Source: Stenocarpella maydis
Taxonomy: Eukaryota; Ascomycota; Sordariomycetes; Diaporthales; Diaporthaceae
Direction of reading: 5' to 3'
Assembly: GCA_002270565.1 (NCBI GenBank)
Contig: NQMI01000016.1
Location: forward strand, 62,001-126,000
Length of the DNA: 64,000 bases
Shown: in pieces, positions 43,868 to 54,243 of the stretch
Numbering within the stretch: position 1 is the first letter of the stretch
Layout: each line of letters starts with the position of its first letter
Position numbers and translations under genes: made by a program
The notes under the pieces: generated by a model
What the model saw: the letters and a program-made list of their open reading frames with translations, nothing else
What the model was told of the DNA's origin: nothing
Databases searched by the model: none

Positions 43868-44544
43868 GTTCACCGATGAGGCAATGCTGATGTTTGCAGT
43901 CGCGCCTGAGTGGGAGCCAAAACAAAGCGAGAGGCACACGATCGAATCTTAGTAAAATTCTTTTTTTTTTTGGTGTGGGGGGAGCAGGCGTGTGGTGTTG
44001 GATCGAGGTCGCGGAGACTGGCGGGAGGGGGGCGGTGGCAGGATTTAAATGGGCTATGCTCCAGAGCACCACAGCCGCACCGGGGAGGGCCCCAGCCGCC
44101 TGACAGATGCCTGGATGCTTGGCCCGAGCGGCAACCCTACCTGGCCTGCTCCAGCGGCCTAGGCTGAACCCCCCGGGGCTGTGTGGTGTGGGGGCAGCCT
44201 TGAACACGCCAGCTGCTGTGCCTAAATATCATCGTGTCAACCTTTCAGCAATACCATTCACGCCTGAAGCTCAACCCAAGAAGAGAATTCTGAGAGAAGG
44301 TGTTGAGGCCCCAAATTTGAAATATTTGTAGCAGGTCAGGCTCATACGGGATTTACACGGATATCCGCTCCGCGACCACGGCATTAACGGTGCTCACTAC
44401 CAGAACCTGTTTACCCTCACCCTACAGGCCCCCCTGTAGTACAGCCTGCTACCGGACAACATCCTACTAGACAAATTCCTATAAGAAAACCCCTTGAAAA
44501 TCATGAATTCGTGACAGGTGGACTCCTATGTGCCAACGTCGAGC
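43868..44544. other. No gene recognised
   Basis: Contains a T10-type homopolymer near 43961 and GC-rich sequence with overlapping frames. Part is the promoter of the 43.2-kb gene. Confidence 0.35.
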
Positions 44545-45431
44545 CTAAAATTGCGCAGCATTCTCTCCTACAAACACCGTCTGCTGAATTTGTGCGAAAC
44601 AATGCTCGAAAAGGGTCAAATCCGCAAAATGCATCGGGAGCTGGGTCTGCTGGTCCAGTGTCCAGTAATCTAGTATGTACGTCTGTGTTGAGTCTATCGA
44701 GATCTGGCCTCCTTGAGCGGTAAGAATGTGCCTCTGGTTTCGGATCGGCGCTGCGTATATCCTGGGGTCAATATACCAGTATTCGTTTCTGTTGTGGTTT
44801 AACATCCTCAGCGGACCACCTGTCGGGTTGTGAGGGCCTGCCCTATCACAGTCGCATCCCAGATAAACGGCATCCACTTGAGCCCAATGGCCAGTATGAG
44901 GTAAACCATGCGATCAGGATGGGCGCTGTTGAGCCGTTTGACAACTTCTCGCATGACGCGATGCCAGTGGTTCGGCTGATCCAGATTTGGTGCTTTGCAT
45001 TCAATCCAGAGAATGTCACACTCTGAACCAAGGACTACAGGCGCGCCAGGCTGGACGGTGGAATTAGAGCAGCGTACGACAACAACGTCAGGAACTTGAT
45101 CCTCAGCGTCGTCAGGCGCGAGACCTCGATAGGCTTCTCTATCGATGGCGTAGGATGGCCCGCCTGCAACAAGGGGCTCGTCTGGAAAGTAGACTCGACA
45201 GATATGAAGCCATGCATGCCAGACAACATCTTCTTTGGTATAGTTAGGTCCTCTTAATGCTATCTTTCCAATTTTCACAGCAGACATTCTCTGGATGTCC
45301 CAGAAGTGTCTGAAGCAAAGAGAAAGTATTAGTATACCAGATCGATTCTTAATTATTGACTTGCTCGTGGACGGAATCTTGCTAGAGCCTTGTTTTCGCG
45401 TTCTATCTTACCCTACGAAGTTGGCGGCCAT
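44545..45431 (-). CDS. Orphan fungal protein with a D..ECK nuclease-like motif, apparent frameshift
   Basis: Exon 1 is 45412-45431 (MAANFVG) and the 102-bp intron 45310-45411 has donor GTAAGA, a TACTAAT branch and TTGCTTCAG acceptor. Exon 2 begins HFWDIQRMSAVKIGKIALRG and continues NYTKEDVVWHAWLHICRVYF, SYAIDREAYRGLAPDDAEDQ, CDILWIECKAPN and LKWMPFIWD. Near 44840 the frame breaks: GPHNPTGGPLRML, DYWTLDQQTQLP and the end are one phase away, as from a single indel in GGGCAGGCCC. The product then ends at 44545. D-x-LW-I-E-C-K fits the PD-(D/E)XK active-site pattern (inference). The family is frequent in ascomycetes without known function. Pseudogene or sequence error cannot be separated here. 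Confidence 0.65.
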
Positions 45432-45679
45432 GGTTATTGCCGGTCTAAGTTATTCAGGCTTTGGATTGAACTCTGAGGAGAATATGTATGCAAATTTTTT
45501 TTTTTTAAGAAAGAATGTTTTATGGAGATAAAAACACTCTCTTTTCGCCTCTCATTGAGGAGATGACGCATCTTAATATACAAACGAATGACCGCTTCAT
45601 GAGACTGTGCTTCAGCATCAGTCGCGGAAATGTCATATTACTGTACCAGCCAGGCCAGCCTGGTCAACGTCCGACAATA
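45432..45679. other. Promoter side of the 45.4-kb orphan gene
   Basis: Contains a run of eleven T near 45497. No gene. Confidence 0.35.
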
Positions 45680-47535
45680 AGTCAGGGGGCCCACATTTCG
45701 ACCACCCCCTGATTCCGACCACTCTACACCCGCGTACGCGTTTGGCCTACCCTATTACGTCTTTCGCGATATCTTTCTAATAGATTTTTTGATCTCTTCA
45801 AACTTGTAATATAATACCTTCTATCAATAATGAAGCGGTGTACAGAGGACGACGTGTAGGCGGCCCTTGATGCTATTACGAATGGCGCTGGCGTACGAGA
45901 GGCTGCCTTATATTTGGGGTTCCAAGGTCTACACTTCATGATTGCTTTAACGGCGTATAAAGCCATTCTAAAGCTGCAGAATGGCAGATGAGGCTATTAA
46001 GAATCTAAGAAACCTATCTAACTAAATGGGTAATTACCCAAGCCTTGTTGGGGCTGCCGGTTACCCATTTTGAGATGAGGTCTTTTGTAGCTAGAATTGC
46101 TGCTCCCTTCTCCTGGTAACCCCTATTTGGCCGCTACTCGCTATGTGCTTTCCTTTTAAGAAATCCTGAGATTTGAAGTATATGAAGCCGTTAGATAATT
46201 GCTAGTTGTGCTAATGGGGCTAAGGAGATGATAATTAAGGAGTGGTTTAACCTTCTTTATTTACTAGCGATCAGGAGTATTAAATCAGACAACCGCTATA
46301 ATGCTGATGAGGGAGGAATCGCTAAGGGCGAGGGAAAGAACGGCATTATCTTAGGGCTTGCTGGGAGGAAGGTTATTACTTGAAAAAGCCATGAATCTCG
46401 TATATGGACCTCCTTTATTAAGTGTATCACTATTATGGGTAAATTATGCCCTTTACTTGTTATCTTTAAGGGGAAGAGTGTTTAATAATAATGGTTTAAG
46501 AGTCTTGAGGGCTATAAGAATTGAGAGTTTATAGCGACCCTAAACGGTTGGACTAATAATGATGTGGCCCTGGAATGGCTTCAGAAGGTCTTTATCCCCC
46601 ATATAGCCCCTAAACACCCGGGAGATTGGAGGTTATTAGTACTAGATAGCTATAAAAGCTATATTATACTAGAGTTTATATAGGAGTGCTATTTAAATAA
46701 GATATATACACTATATTTACTATTATATATATTATATATACTTGAGCCTCTTAATATAGGTATATTATTATCCTTTAAAGCTATATATTGAATGGAAGCG
46801 GGTCTTTTAAACCTTAAGATTAGTGATACCCTTATTGGTAAGCAATTATTCCTTTATTACTATCAGAAGGCAAGATCCAAGGCACTTATAGCAGATTACG
46901 GGCGTTTTGGGTAGTAAGGGACTAATCTCTAGCCTAAGAATATAGCTAAGCTACTAATAAACTCCCTTCTGGTAGAAAACTCCAACAAATTGACCTTAGA
47001 GGTGAATTCTAAGGAAGCTAATTAAATCAGAAGGTATGAATTAATTACACCTATATTCATTGGGCTGCAGAAGAGGGTGTTATTAATGCTAAGGGCATCT
47101 CGAGAGATAAGGTCTTTAATGGCTGATTACAGCCGTGATAAACACTTAACTATAACTTGATGAGTACTCTTCCGGAAGGTCCAAAAAGGATATGATGAGA
47201 AAGACTGGTAATTGGTGATGGCCCTTAGAGAAGTTGAGGCCTTTAAAGCTAGATTGGTGGCGATGGTACCTCCCAAGCGAAGGAAGGTTGAAACCAGCCT
47301 AAATTTAATGTTTGTTAATATTAAGGTTATTCGCAGGGTGTAAATTGAAGCTGGTGTAATTGAGGATAACTCAGTAGATTTAGAAGTGTCTGAAGATACC
47401 ATAGACCCAGAAGAATGCATTGTGGTTGGTGGCGATGATGATTTAGAAGAGTCTGAATAGAAGAGGTGGTGTGGTGAAGGAGGTCGTTTTTGGTGGTCGG
47501 AATCAGGGGGTGGTCGAAATGTGGGCCCCCTGACT
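45680..47535 (+). mobile_element. Dead pogo/Fot1-type (Tc1/mariner) DNA transposon, 1,856 bp
   Basis: Perfect terminal inverted repeats of about 43 bp (AGTCAGGGGGCCCACATTTC.. at 45680 and its reverse complement ending at 47535) are flanked by TA on both sides (45678-45679, 47536-47537), the Tc1/mariner target duplication. Inside, plus-strand remnants of a Fot1/pogo transposase can be read: MKRCTEDDV, NGAGVREAALYLG, DNRYNADEGG, GKNGIILGLAGRKV, LLVIFKGKSV, NGWTNNDVALEWLQKVF and GDWRLLVLDSYKSY. The frame carries numerous TAG and TAA stops at sites expected for TGG or CAG, and composition is AT-shifted, as after RIP. TIRs are spared from differences, so it may have inserted not long ago. Confidence 0.92.
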
Positions 47536-47537
47536 TA

Positions 47538-48383
47538 TCATTTCCAGAGGAGCAAGAAATATGACGGTCTCTAAGTTGGACAAGACCGGCCCTCAATTCA
47601 CGGCCGTTTTATCTTCGGTGGCGTCCGTATTTCGGCATGGGAACCTTGGAAAGGCCAGGTGTGCTGCCAGACACCCACCTGTTGCTGAAGTGGTTCAAAA
47701 ATAACCGCACTTCGGGCCCCACCCCTTGGACCCCGAACTGCGGCTTTCAAAGGCGCTTTTTCAGCTGGTGGTGAGCAGTCCTAGCTGACGCCACCCTTGG
47801 TCGTACAACCAGGTGACGAAGGAAACCAACTTGTACTCTTTTCAACCCTGGTCACAGAATGTATCAACCTGCGAGTCTCAGCATAACGGCGCAGCTCTCC
47901 TTGTGGCGGCACGACGACTACCTACCCGTGCTGAGCCTATAAACTCCTGGAGTATTCAGTTCCAAAGGAACTGAATATTATGGTCTTTTGGCCGGGTCGG
48001 CTATTACACCAGTAGTTAATAGACAAAACCGTCTCACTCCTGGCTTATTATTAGCACGGGATATTTTGAGTCGACATCGGCGTTTGGGAGGCGGCCGCAC
48101 GGGGTTTCAGAAGATTGCAGGTAACCGATGGGAGCATTCGAGATCTATTGGCGTTCAACAGAGACGTAATAGACTGCTGAAACCTTGGCTCTGTGAACTC
48201 CACTGACCCAACCTCGATCAAATATATGAAGCATCTGATCCCTAGCTCTGGAAAATAATATCCAACAGGGCTCGGATCCAATGATTTTGACATTATAACA
48301 ATCAAGAAACATACATTCTCAACCGCCCTCCCTTCCCCACCCTCTCTGTCCCAGATCTTCAGCGTTTACATCACCAATCCATC
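47538..48383. other. No gene recognised; promoter of the interrupted gene
   Basis: GC-balanced stretch without domain-bearing frames. CTCCCTTCCCCACCCTCTC just before the ATG at 48384 is a pyrimidine-rich leader. A strong hairpin lies at 47953-47977. Confidence 0.4.
47953..47977. other. Perfect hairpin (stem 10-11 bp, loop AAA)
   Basis: ATTCAGTTCC-AAA-GGAACTGAAT, extended by one T-A pair. Could be a protein-binding dyad or the end of a lost element. Confidence 0.6.
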
Positions 48384-48822
48384 ATGCCACGATACCCTGA
48401 ATACAACCAGCAAATTCCTGCAGCACTAGCTCCTAGTAAGCATCTACCTTATAACTTTGCGGTTTAATAATGCCCACGGTCGTGGTCTTATTGCATGCTA
48501 ATATAGAAACAAAGGGACGACTCAAAAAGTCGCTAGAAACGGTCAGCAATTGACGGGAGAAATCACGCAAGGCCTGGCCAACATTTCCATAAGCCAGCCC
48601 GCTCCCCAAGAGTCTTCAGTAGAAGATGAGTGGAATTCCATAAGAAAGTCGAGTCCAAAGCTCTACAACGCGATTTTTAAATCCTCAAAAGTCATGCGCG
48701 CACTAGAGGCAAACAAAAAGATTCACTCGTTCAGAGTGGGCTTCCCGAAGCTTTTACCAGCGCCATCTAAGACTACGGCCTGCCTTTCGAATAAACACCA
48801 GCTGGCCAATCCTGCCAGAAAA

Positions 48823-51800
48823 GAGAACGGAGATTCGCAAGGCAGAAAACGGAGGGTATAAGGCAATATGTATCCCTGGTGCGCCAACCTTAATTTGCAC
48901 TATGGGCTCGCCATATATAATAGAAATACACAGTTATTAACTATACATCTATTGCATATTGTTGCTACTATCGTGACTTCTGGCCTTGGTGTTTTGCTAC
49001 TTTCTTTGTTGCCTAGGCTGTTCCTTCTTGTACTTAAGCACTGTAATCTCCTCCTGGGTCTCCTTTTCGTCGCCGATGAGGTCCTCTATAGTTAACTCTA
49101 CCCGTGGCAGCTGGTTGATGGTCTCATGAGCCCTCGTACGGGGCTTCTTGGCTGTTGGCCCTGGTGTTAAGGCTGTTGTTGCTAGTGAGGCTGTCTCTAT
49201 AGAATGTTGCTTTGGAAGCTGGTGAGTTGGTGGCTTTGTAAGCCCTGCTACTAATTGCTGGTCTCGTTAGACGGCTTCTTGCTGGTTCTTCCTATTACGG
49301 GAGTCCTTCTCGTTTAGTGACTGGAGGGTCTTGTTATTCCACTTGAATGCTGAGTTAATATATTGTATAGAGGTTGTTGTTGCCCTTGTCTTGTTACCTG
49401 CCCTATTACCCAGACTGGTGGTTGTTGAGGCTGTCTTCTTGCTTATTACAGCCTTCTTATGGGTTGCAAGAATGCTATCTTTATCTGCACCAAATGTACT
49501 CTTGTTATGAGGTCTTCCCTTTGTTATAGTAACCTTGTTTGGCTTGAGGATTGCTAGAAGAGGGTTTCCAACTAAGAGGTTATGATCTAGCTAGTAAGAC
49601 TTGTGAATATCTTCTCTTTTAAGAGGGCAGCCGGGTTTCTTGCTGTTAGTAATTTGGCTTGCGTAGGGCAAGCCGTATTGGGTATAGATAGGGTAAATAC
49701 ATGTTATTGGTGAGCAGTTGCCTCGTAGGACCTGCCCCTGAAGCATTTGCTTTATATGACTTCTTATTATTAAGAGAAGCTTAAGGGCTGCTTATGATAC
49801 CTGAAGTGGAAGCTTACCAAGCTACTTCTGCCCGTTAAACTTCTCTAGTGATGATGTCTTCTGATGGGCCTCCTTAGAGCATAGAGTATAAGAACTATCC
49901 TCTATTATCTTATGGGCAGCCTTAATTAGATAGAGAATGTTACCTATTCTATAGCTGAGATAGACCTTTAGCTTCTAATGTGTGGCCTTTGTGGAGGAGG
50001 TTGCATGTAAGCTGAAGTTAAGGATTTTATAGGTCTTATGTACAGCCTATTTGGCAATAATCTTCTCCTTTTCGTTAATATACTAGGTCTAAAGGTAGTT
50101 AATAATTACTACCTGGTTTGAGAACTTCTCTTATAGGTGCTGCTAAGCTATATTATAGATCTTATAATTAGTTAAGAATTCTATAATCTTTAGAAGGTTG
50201 AATAAAGCTTGATAAGTATAGGGGATATCCTTTAATTTGGGGACCTTTGTAGGTATTGTGGCTTTGTTTCTCCCTGGTGCACCTAGTTAGACTTTATCTT
50301 CTACCTTGCTAGCTTCCTCCTTTTCTGCTTCCTCCCCTTTATCTTTTTCTGCTATTACTTATAGCTTCTTCTACTTCTTTTTAATATTTAACTTAATGTT
50401 GGTATTAATGTGAAAAAAGTAGTGTTAGTGATGTGCCTGGGGGAATTTGTGGCTGAGGGCGTTGATTAGGGTAGTATTATAGTCTGTTATAAAGACCGTT
50501 GGGTTATTAGCTTAGTAGTGGCGGAGGAGGTTGTGAACTTGCTCTAAAAGCCATTAGAAGTTAGGTTCCTTCTCGCTATTAATAACGCCTTGGAATAGGG
50601 GCAAGTTCTTCCTTATATAGGTTACGTAAGTGCCCTGGAAGTATAGCATCTTCTTATTGTTTATTAAATATATATAGTTAAGTAAAAGGCACTATATGAA
50701 GTGATTCTCTTAAATCCATGCTAACTATTTCCTTATATATTAGAAGATACTTATAATATTATTATTACTTGTTAAACGGAACCGCTCAGCAGGGCGTTAG
50801 TACTCCGTGCAAGGAGTTACCCTAGACTTCATTGTAAGGAGTTACCCTAGACTTCCTAGCAAGGAGTTACCCTAGACTTGCGAGTCAGGCGATTTTCGCT
50901 AAGTACGCCCAGTGCGTGCGTGACGCAAGATGAGTTTGGTGGCCGTGAGTCAATTATTTTGGCCTGCATTTGCACCTTAATTCAGACCTCTGCATTACCC
51001 TTATTTCTTACCCAAAAAGTATATGACTTAGTGCATTGGATAGCCTGATTTCTGAAGTTTGTATGTACTTAATTTGGGCATTGCTAGGGCTGTGGTTGGC
51101 TAGTTGTTTGGAACCAAAGATGGTGTGTTGGAAGGGCGAATTTTCCGGCATTTGCAAATTTGCACCAGAGCCGACCGCAGCGTGCCCAGGGGTGAGACGA
51201 CGTCGGAGGGTATATAAGGAGGGCTTACAGAAGCCCAACTTAATTCAATACAAAGTTGTCCAGACCATTGTCAATCGTCCCAATTCGCCTCAGAGCACCA
51301 CACTGCGACCCTGCCGAAACACACGCTGAACTGAATGCTATTCTATAGCACAAATTCATCAGATTACTATTAGTTACAAAGCAATACTAATATTCCTTCT
51401 TCTCAAGCAAGTCTAGTAAGGCTTATATTAGAGTGTAAATTCCTTACTTTTCCTTCTGCTAGCCTGCTAGCTAGTCCTTTATTGTATTTGGTCCTATAAT
51501 AACATTAGGATACTGTTATTGGAGTGCCTGCTTAAGCTTCTTCAGCTTTACTATTAAGGGGTCTTTGGCGGTATAAGTGAGGAATTCACGCTGGGCTTCT
51601 ATTAGTTTAATCCAGCTATGCTAGGCTCCACCAACTTCTTAAGGGCCGTAAGACTGGTGCTCTATATTATTAAGCTAAAGGACCTATTTGCCAGCAGTCT
51701 TCTTGGTATAGTGGGCAAGTGCTAACTAGCTATAGTTAGCTTTAATTATGGAGGAAGAGTATATTGTTATAGTAGTTGGGCGTTTGGTGCTGCGGCTATA

Positions 51801-52326
51801 CTGTAGACTTACATATATAGGGCTAGAATCCACCTTAACTATTATATAGCTAGCTCGCTTTGTGACTTTATTTAACTCAGTTTTGAGGTCCTTATAGGTA
51901 TTATATCTATCATGGAAAAGTCTTAGGTACTTAGGAGGTTGGCAAAGTGCTGGGAGTCTGTTGTTTGCAGCGGTAATATGGGCGTTCTAGTTGTAATAGT
52001 CTGCCTGCTACTGCGCCTTAAGGCGGGTGTAGTTAGGGGCCTGCATTATCGCTATAATACTAAAAAATTTGATTCTAACTGGTGATGATGTATCTCTAAT
52101 GGCTAAACTATTAATCGTAAGAAGTATTTGGCTAGTATCGTATGTGGTGGGTGGTTGGCGAGGGAGTGTTATTTGGTGGGTGAAGGGGGTTTGGCAGGTC
52201 TGCAGACGAAGGGCACAAAAGGCACCTGGTTGGGGTGGTGTGTGAGGTTGAATGGAGCGCTCTGATTGGCTGGGGGTACTTATTGCCTTGTACCCTCCGT
52301 TTTCTGCCTTGCGAATCTCCGTTCTC
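48823..52326 (-). mobile_element. Mutator-like DNA transposon (MULE), RIP-degraded, with 8-bp target duplication
   Basis: The ends are inverted repeats: GAGAACGGAGATTCGCAAGG at 48823 and its complement ending at 52326, matching over about 50 bp through AAAACGGAGGGTAYAAGGCAATA. The perfect direct repeat CCAGAAAA at 48815-48822 and 52327-52334 flanks them, a target duplication of MULE/hAT size. Internally the minus strand near 50.3-50.6 kb reads PTVFITDYNTTLINALSHKF and PQAHH, then FHINTN, the DDE core of MULE transposases (VTDRELALMNAL..FP.A..L..WHINKN). Near 49.0-49.5 kb KKAVISKKTASTTT and RVELTIEDLIGDEKE look like its C-terminus. Many stops and AT bias show it is dead. A GC-richer island at 50.77-51.35 kb may be a nested insertion. 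Confidence 0.82.
50770..51345 (+). repeat. GC-richer island inside the MULE, possible nested solo LTR
   Basis: This block differs in composition from the surrounding AT-rich MULE. It holds three direct copies of AAGGAGTTACCCTAGACTT (50811, 50836, 50861; 25-bp spacing) and a TATA box (TATATAAGG at 51211), followed 100 bp later by CGACCCTGCCGAAACACACG. Promoter-like sequence of this kind is typical of LTRs. A TG at 50770 could be the 5' end, but no matching CA end with a 5-bp target duplication was confirmed. Confidence 0.4.
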
Positions 52327-52523
52327 CCAGAAAAAGGCTGGGGAGCAGCCAGGCGACTCCCAGACCGCTTGCCAATGCAGGCCAACCCTCTCCCAAGAGA
52401 GATTCTTCGTCCAGTCGGCGAACCACGGCCAGTGATTCTCCAGCAAGCTCCGCCAGGTATGCTTGCAAGTACTGTAGTAAGAAGTACGATGAGCGTCAGA
52501 AAAAGGATACCCATGAGAAGTAA

Positions 52524-52834
52524 CATTGATAACTTGAATGTCAATCATGCACACGATGCATGTTACATTGCCTTTGACGCATACCTGTGGGGAAGGGGGG
52601 CATCGCTCTTGCTGTGTCTGTGACCGGCTATGTTATTTAAAAGAGTCCTTTTTTTTTCTTATGAGAATCCCTGGTTTAAAACTATAGTGCTGCAGAATTC
52701 CATAAGATTGTCTCTAATATGGCGTTTCCAATCATCAAGTCATCTGTATTATCCGAAATGCCCATCAAATCATAGCTTGAATGAAGCCTTGAACGGAGAG
52801 GGCAGAGAGTGTGTTGGAGGGTCCTGCAGGCAGC
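52524..52834. other. No gene recognised
   Basis: Contains T9 near 52650 and AT-balanced sequence. It may include the remaining exons of the small secreted-protein frame that starts at 52975 on the minus strand. Confidence 0.3.
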
Positions 52835-52975
52835 TCACGGGAGGAAACAGACCCTCCCCTCGAACAGTGGATTACCGGACTCGGCGGTGGTGAAGTTGAG
52901 ACTAGGGAGACGAGGGTGCTTAAGTGGTGCAGCAACAGCTGCGGCCAGGAGGGAGACAAAGGTAAACAGCTTCAT
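52835..52975 (-). CDS. Candidate small secreted protein, 5' exon or truncated (46 aa)
   Basis: The ATG at 52975 opens a frame beginning MKLFTFVSLLAAAVAAPLKH, a textbook fungal signal peptide with an AVAA-P cleavage site, followed by PRLPSLNFTTAESGNPLFEG and a stop at 52835. The short length suggests either a 5' exon (a GTCTGT donor lies at the end) or a truncated gene. No mature domain was recognised. Confidence 0.35.
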   Translation of the reverse strand: MKLFTFVSLLAAAVAAPLKHPRLPSLNFTTAESGNPLFEGRVCFLP

Positions 52976-54243
52976 GATGCGCCAAGGCGATTTGAATTCA
53001 ACGATTCGAGACTCTTTTAAGTGCCTCGTGAAGGCAGAGAGCGCTTTTCATATGTTATTATTATTAGGGGCTTAGGCTGGTGGCCTGAGCCTTATAATAG
53101 CTAGCTAGATAATTAAGATTAAGGTTAGTTATTATATACCTTTTGGCTTAATCAGAAGGTAGCTACCGCCGTTCTATGTTGGTAATGCTCTAACATAGAC
53201 ATCGTCCAGCAATGGCAGGCCGTCAACAATCTGTGAGAATCCACAGCCTGGCCTGCCCTTTTCGTCTCCAATTTCTGGGGTGGGGGTACATTGGCGTATT
53301 TTGGATCATCGTAGGCTGGATAATCCCACTAGGGCTTGAGTGATATGATGGGCAGTTGACGTTCAAAATTTCAGGTGGTGTTGTCGTTGCGCCGGTGTGC
53401 GAGAAAGAACAAATCAGAGTTCAAGGTTTTGCAGCTTGAATCAGCCGCAAAAGATGCAGACTACGGGCAGAGGGCGGTTCCATCAGAGGCCAAAAGCAAA
53501 GAATCAGGGTACCCTAGATACCCACTTAATTAGGTACCTGTGTGTATACCTCCCCAGGCGTAGGTAGATACTCGAGTACCTAGGTACTGCATGCCGTGGG
53601 TGGAGGATAACCATGAACCCTGAACCCTGAACCCTGAACCCTGACCCCAATTCTCATTTGGCCGTGGCGGCGGAATGCAGCGGCTAGACCCGGCCCCCGC
53701 AGCCATGACCGTGATGGACCGACCTACTGACGCCCATCACATCAGTCAGTCCCTCACTCATAACTCGTCACGTCAACCACCACATGGGTTGACGAGGCTG
53801 ATACGCAGGGCTGGCTGATACCCACCCGATTGAGTCAATTGGGCACGCCCACAGCAGACACTTACGAAATAGCCACCACCTGCTGTCCAGACCTTCCGCC
53901 TCGCCCAGACGGACCCGTCGGCCGGACCCCGCACATGCTTGCTCTCTCGCCTCCTCAACCATCTACGCCATCTCGACAACCTCGCCTGCGCTGCGGCTAC
54001 AGCATTAATACTAGGACGCTTTCCCGGTCACACAACCTCCCCGGCGATCCTCAAGGAGACACTGGCCCCCTCCACCACCACCTCCCTCTGCTGGTCAAGA
54101 TCGCCAGACTACCGGCCCGGCGTCACGATCCAACACGGCGAACCAGCTCAAGTCGCTCTTCGGACCCCCCGTCCTCGGAAATCCCTCCTGAGAACCCAAG
54201 GGGAATAATCTGCGGGCCCAGCAGGGCAGCCCGGCTGGCCAAC
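52976..54243. other. Gene-poor region with short repeats
   Basis: Contains the TGAACCC array at 53614-53648 and repeated AGGTACC words (53534, 53579). The last 500 bp are C-rich and probably the promoter/5'UTR of the gene at 54244. The frame is open from 53830 but without recognisable content. Confidence 0.35.
53614..53648 (+). repeat. TGAACCC heptamer repeat (about 4.5 copies)
   Basis: Four exact TGAACCC units followed by TGACCCC. It looks telomere-like at a glance but is not the TTAGGG/CCCTAA repeat of fungi. Confidence 0.85.

Larger units (their letters stand above)
48384..52523 (+). pseudogene. Host gene (182 aa) interrupted by a 3.5-kb transposon
   Basis: Three pieces join in one frame once the insertion is left out: 48384-48435 (MPRYPEYNQQIPAALAP), 48515-48822 and 52335-52523. 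The intron 48436-48514 has donor GTAAGC, a GCTAAT branch and a weak AAAG acceptor. The middle part has QGLANISISQPAPQ, EWNSIRKSSPKLYNAIFKSS and HSFRVGFPKL. The right part has QPSPKRDSSSSRRTTASDS, then YACKYCSKKYDERQKKDTHE, a Cx2C zinc-finger-like end. The transposon and one copy of its 8-bp target site account exactly for the break. The product resembles small Ser/Pro-rich fungal proteins with a terminal finger, function unknown. The gene is presumably inactive, unless other copies exist. Confidence 0.75.

Noticed and set aside
53614..53648. Telomere-like TGAACCC repeats
   Set aside because: The unit is not TTAGGG, the array is 35 bp, and it lies between ordinary genes.
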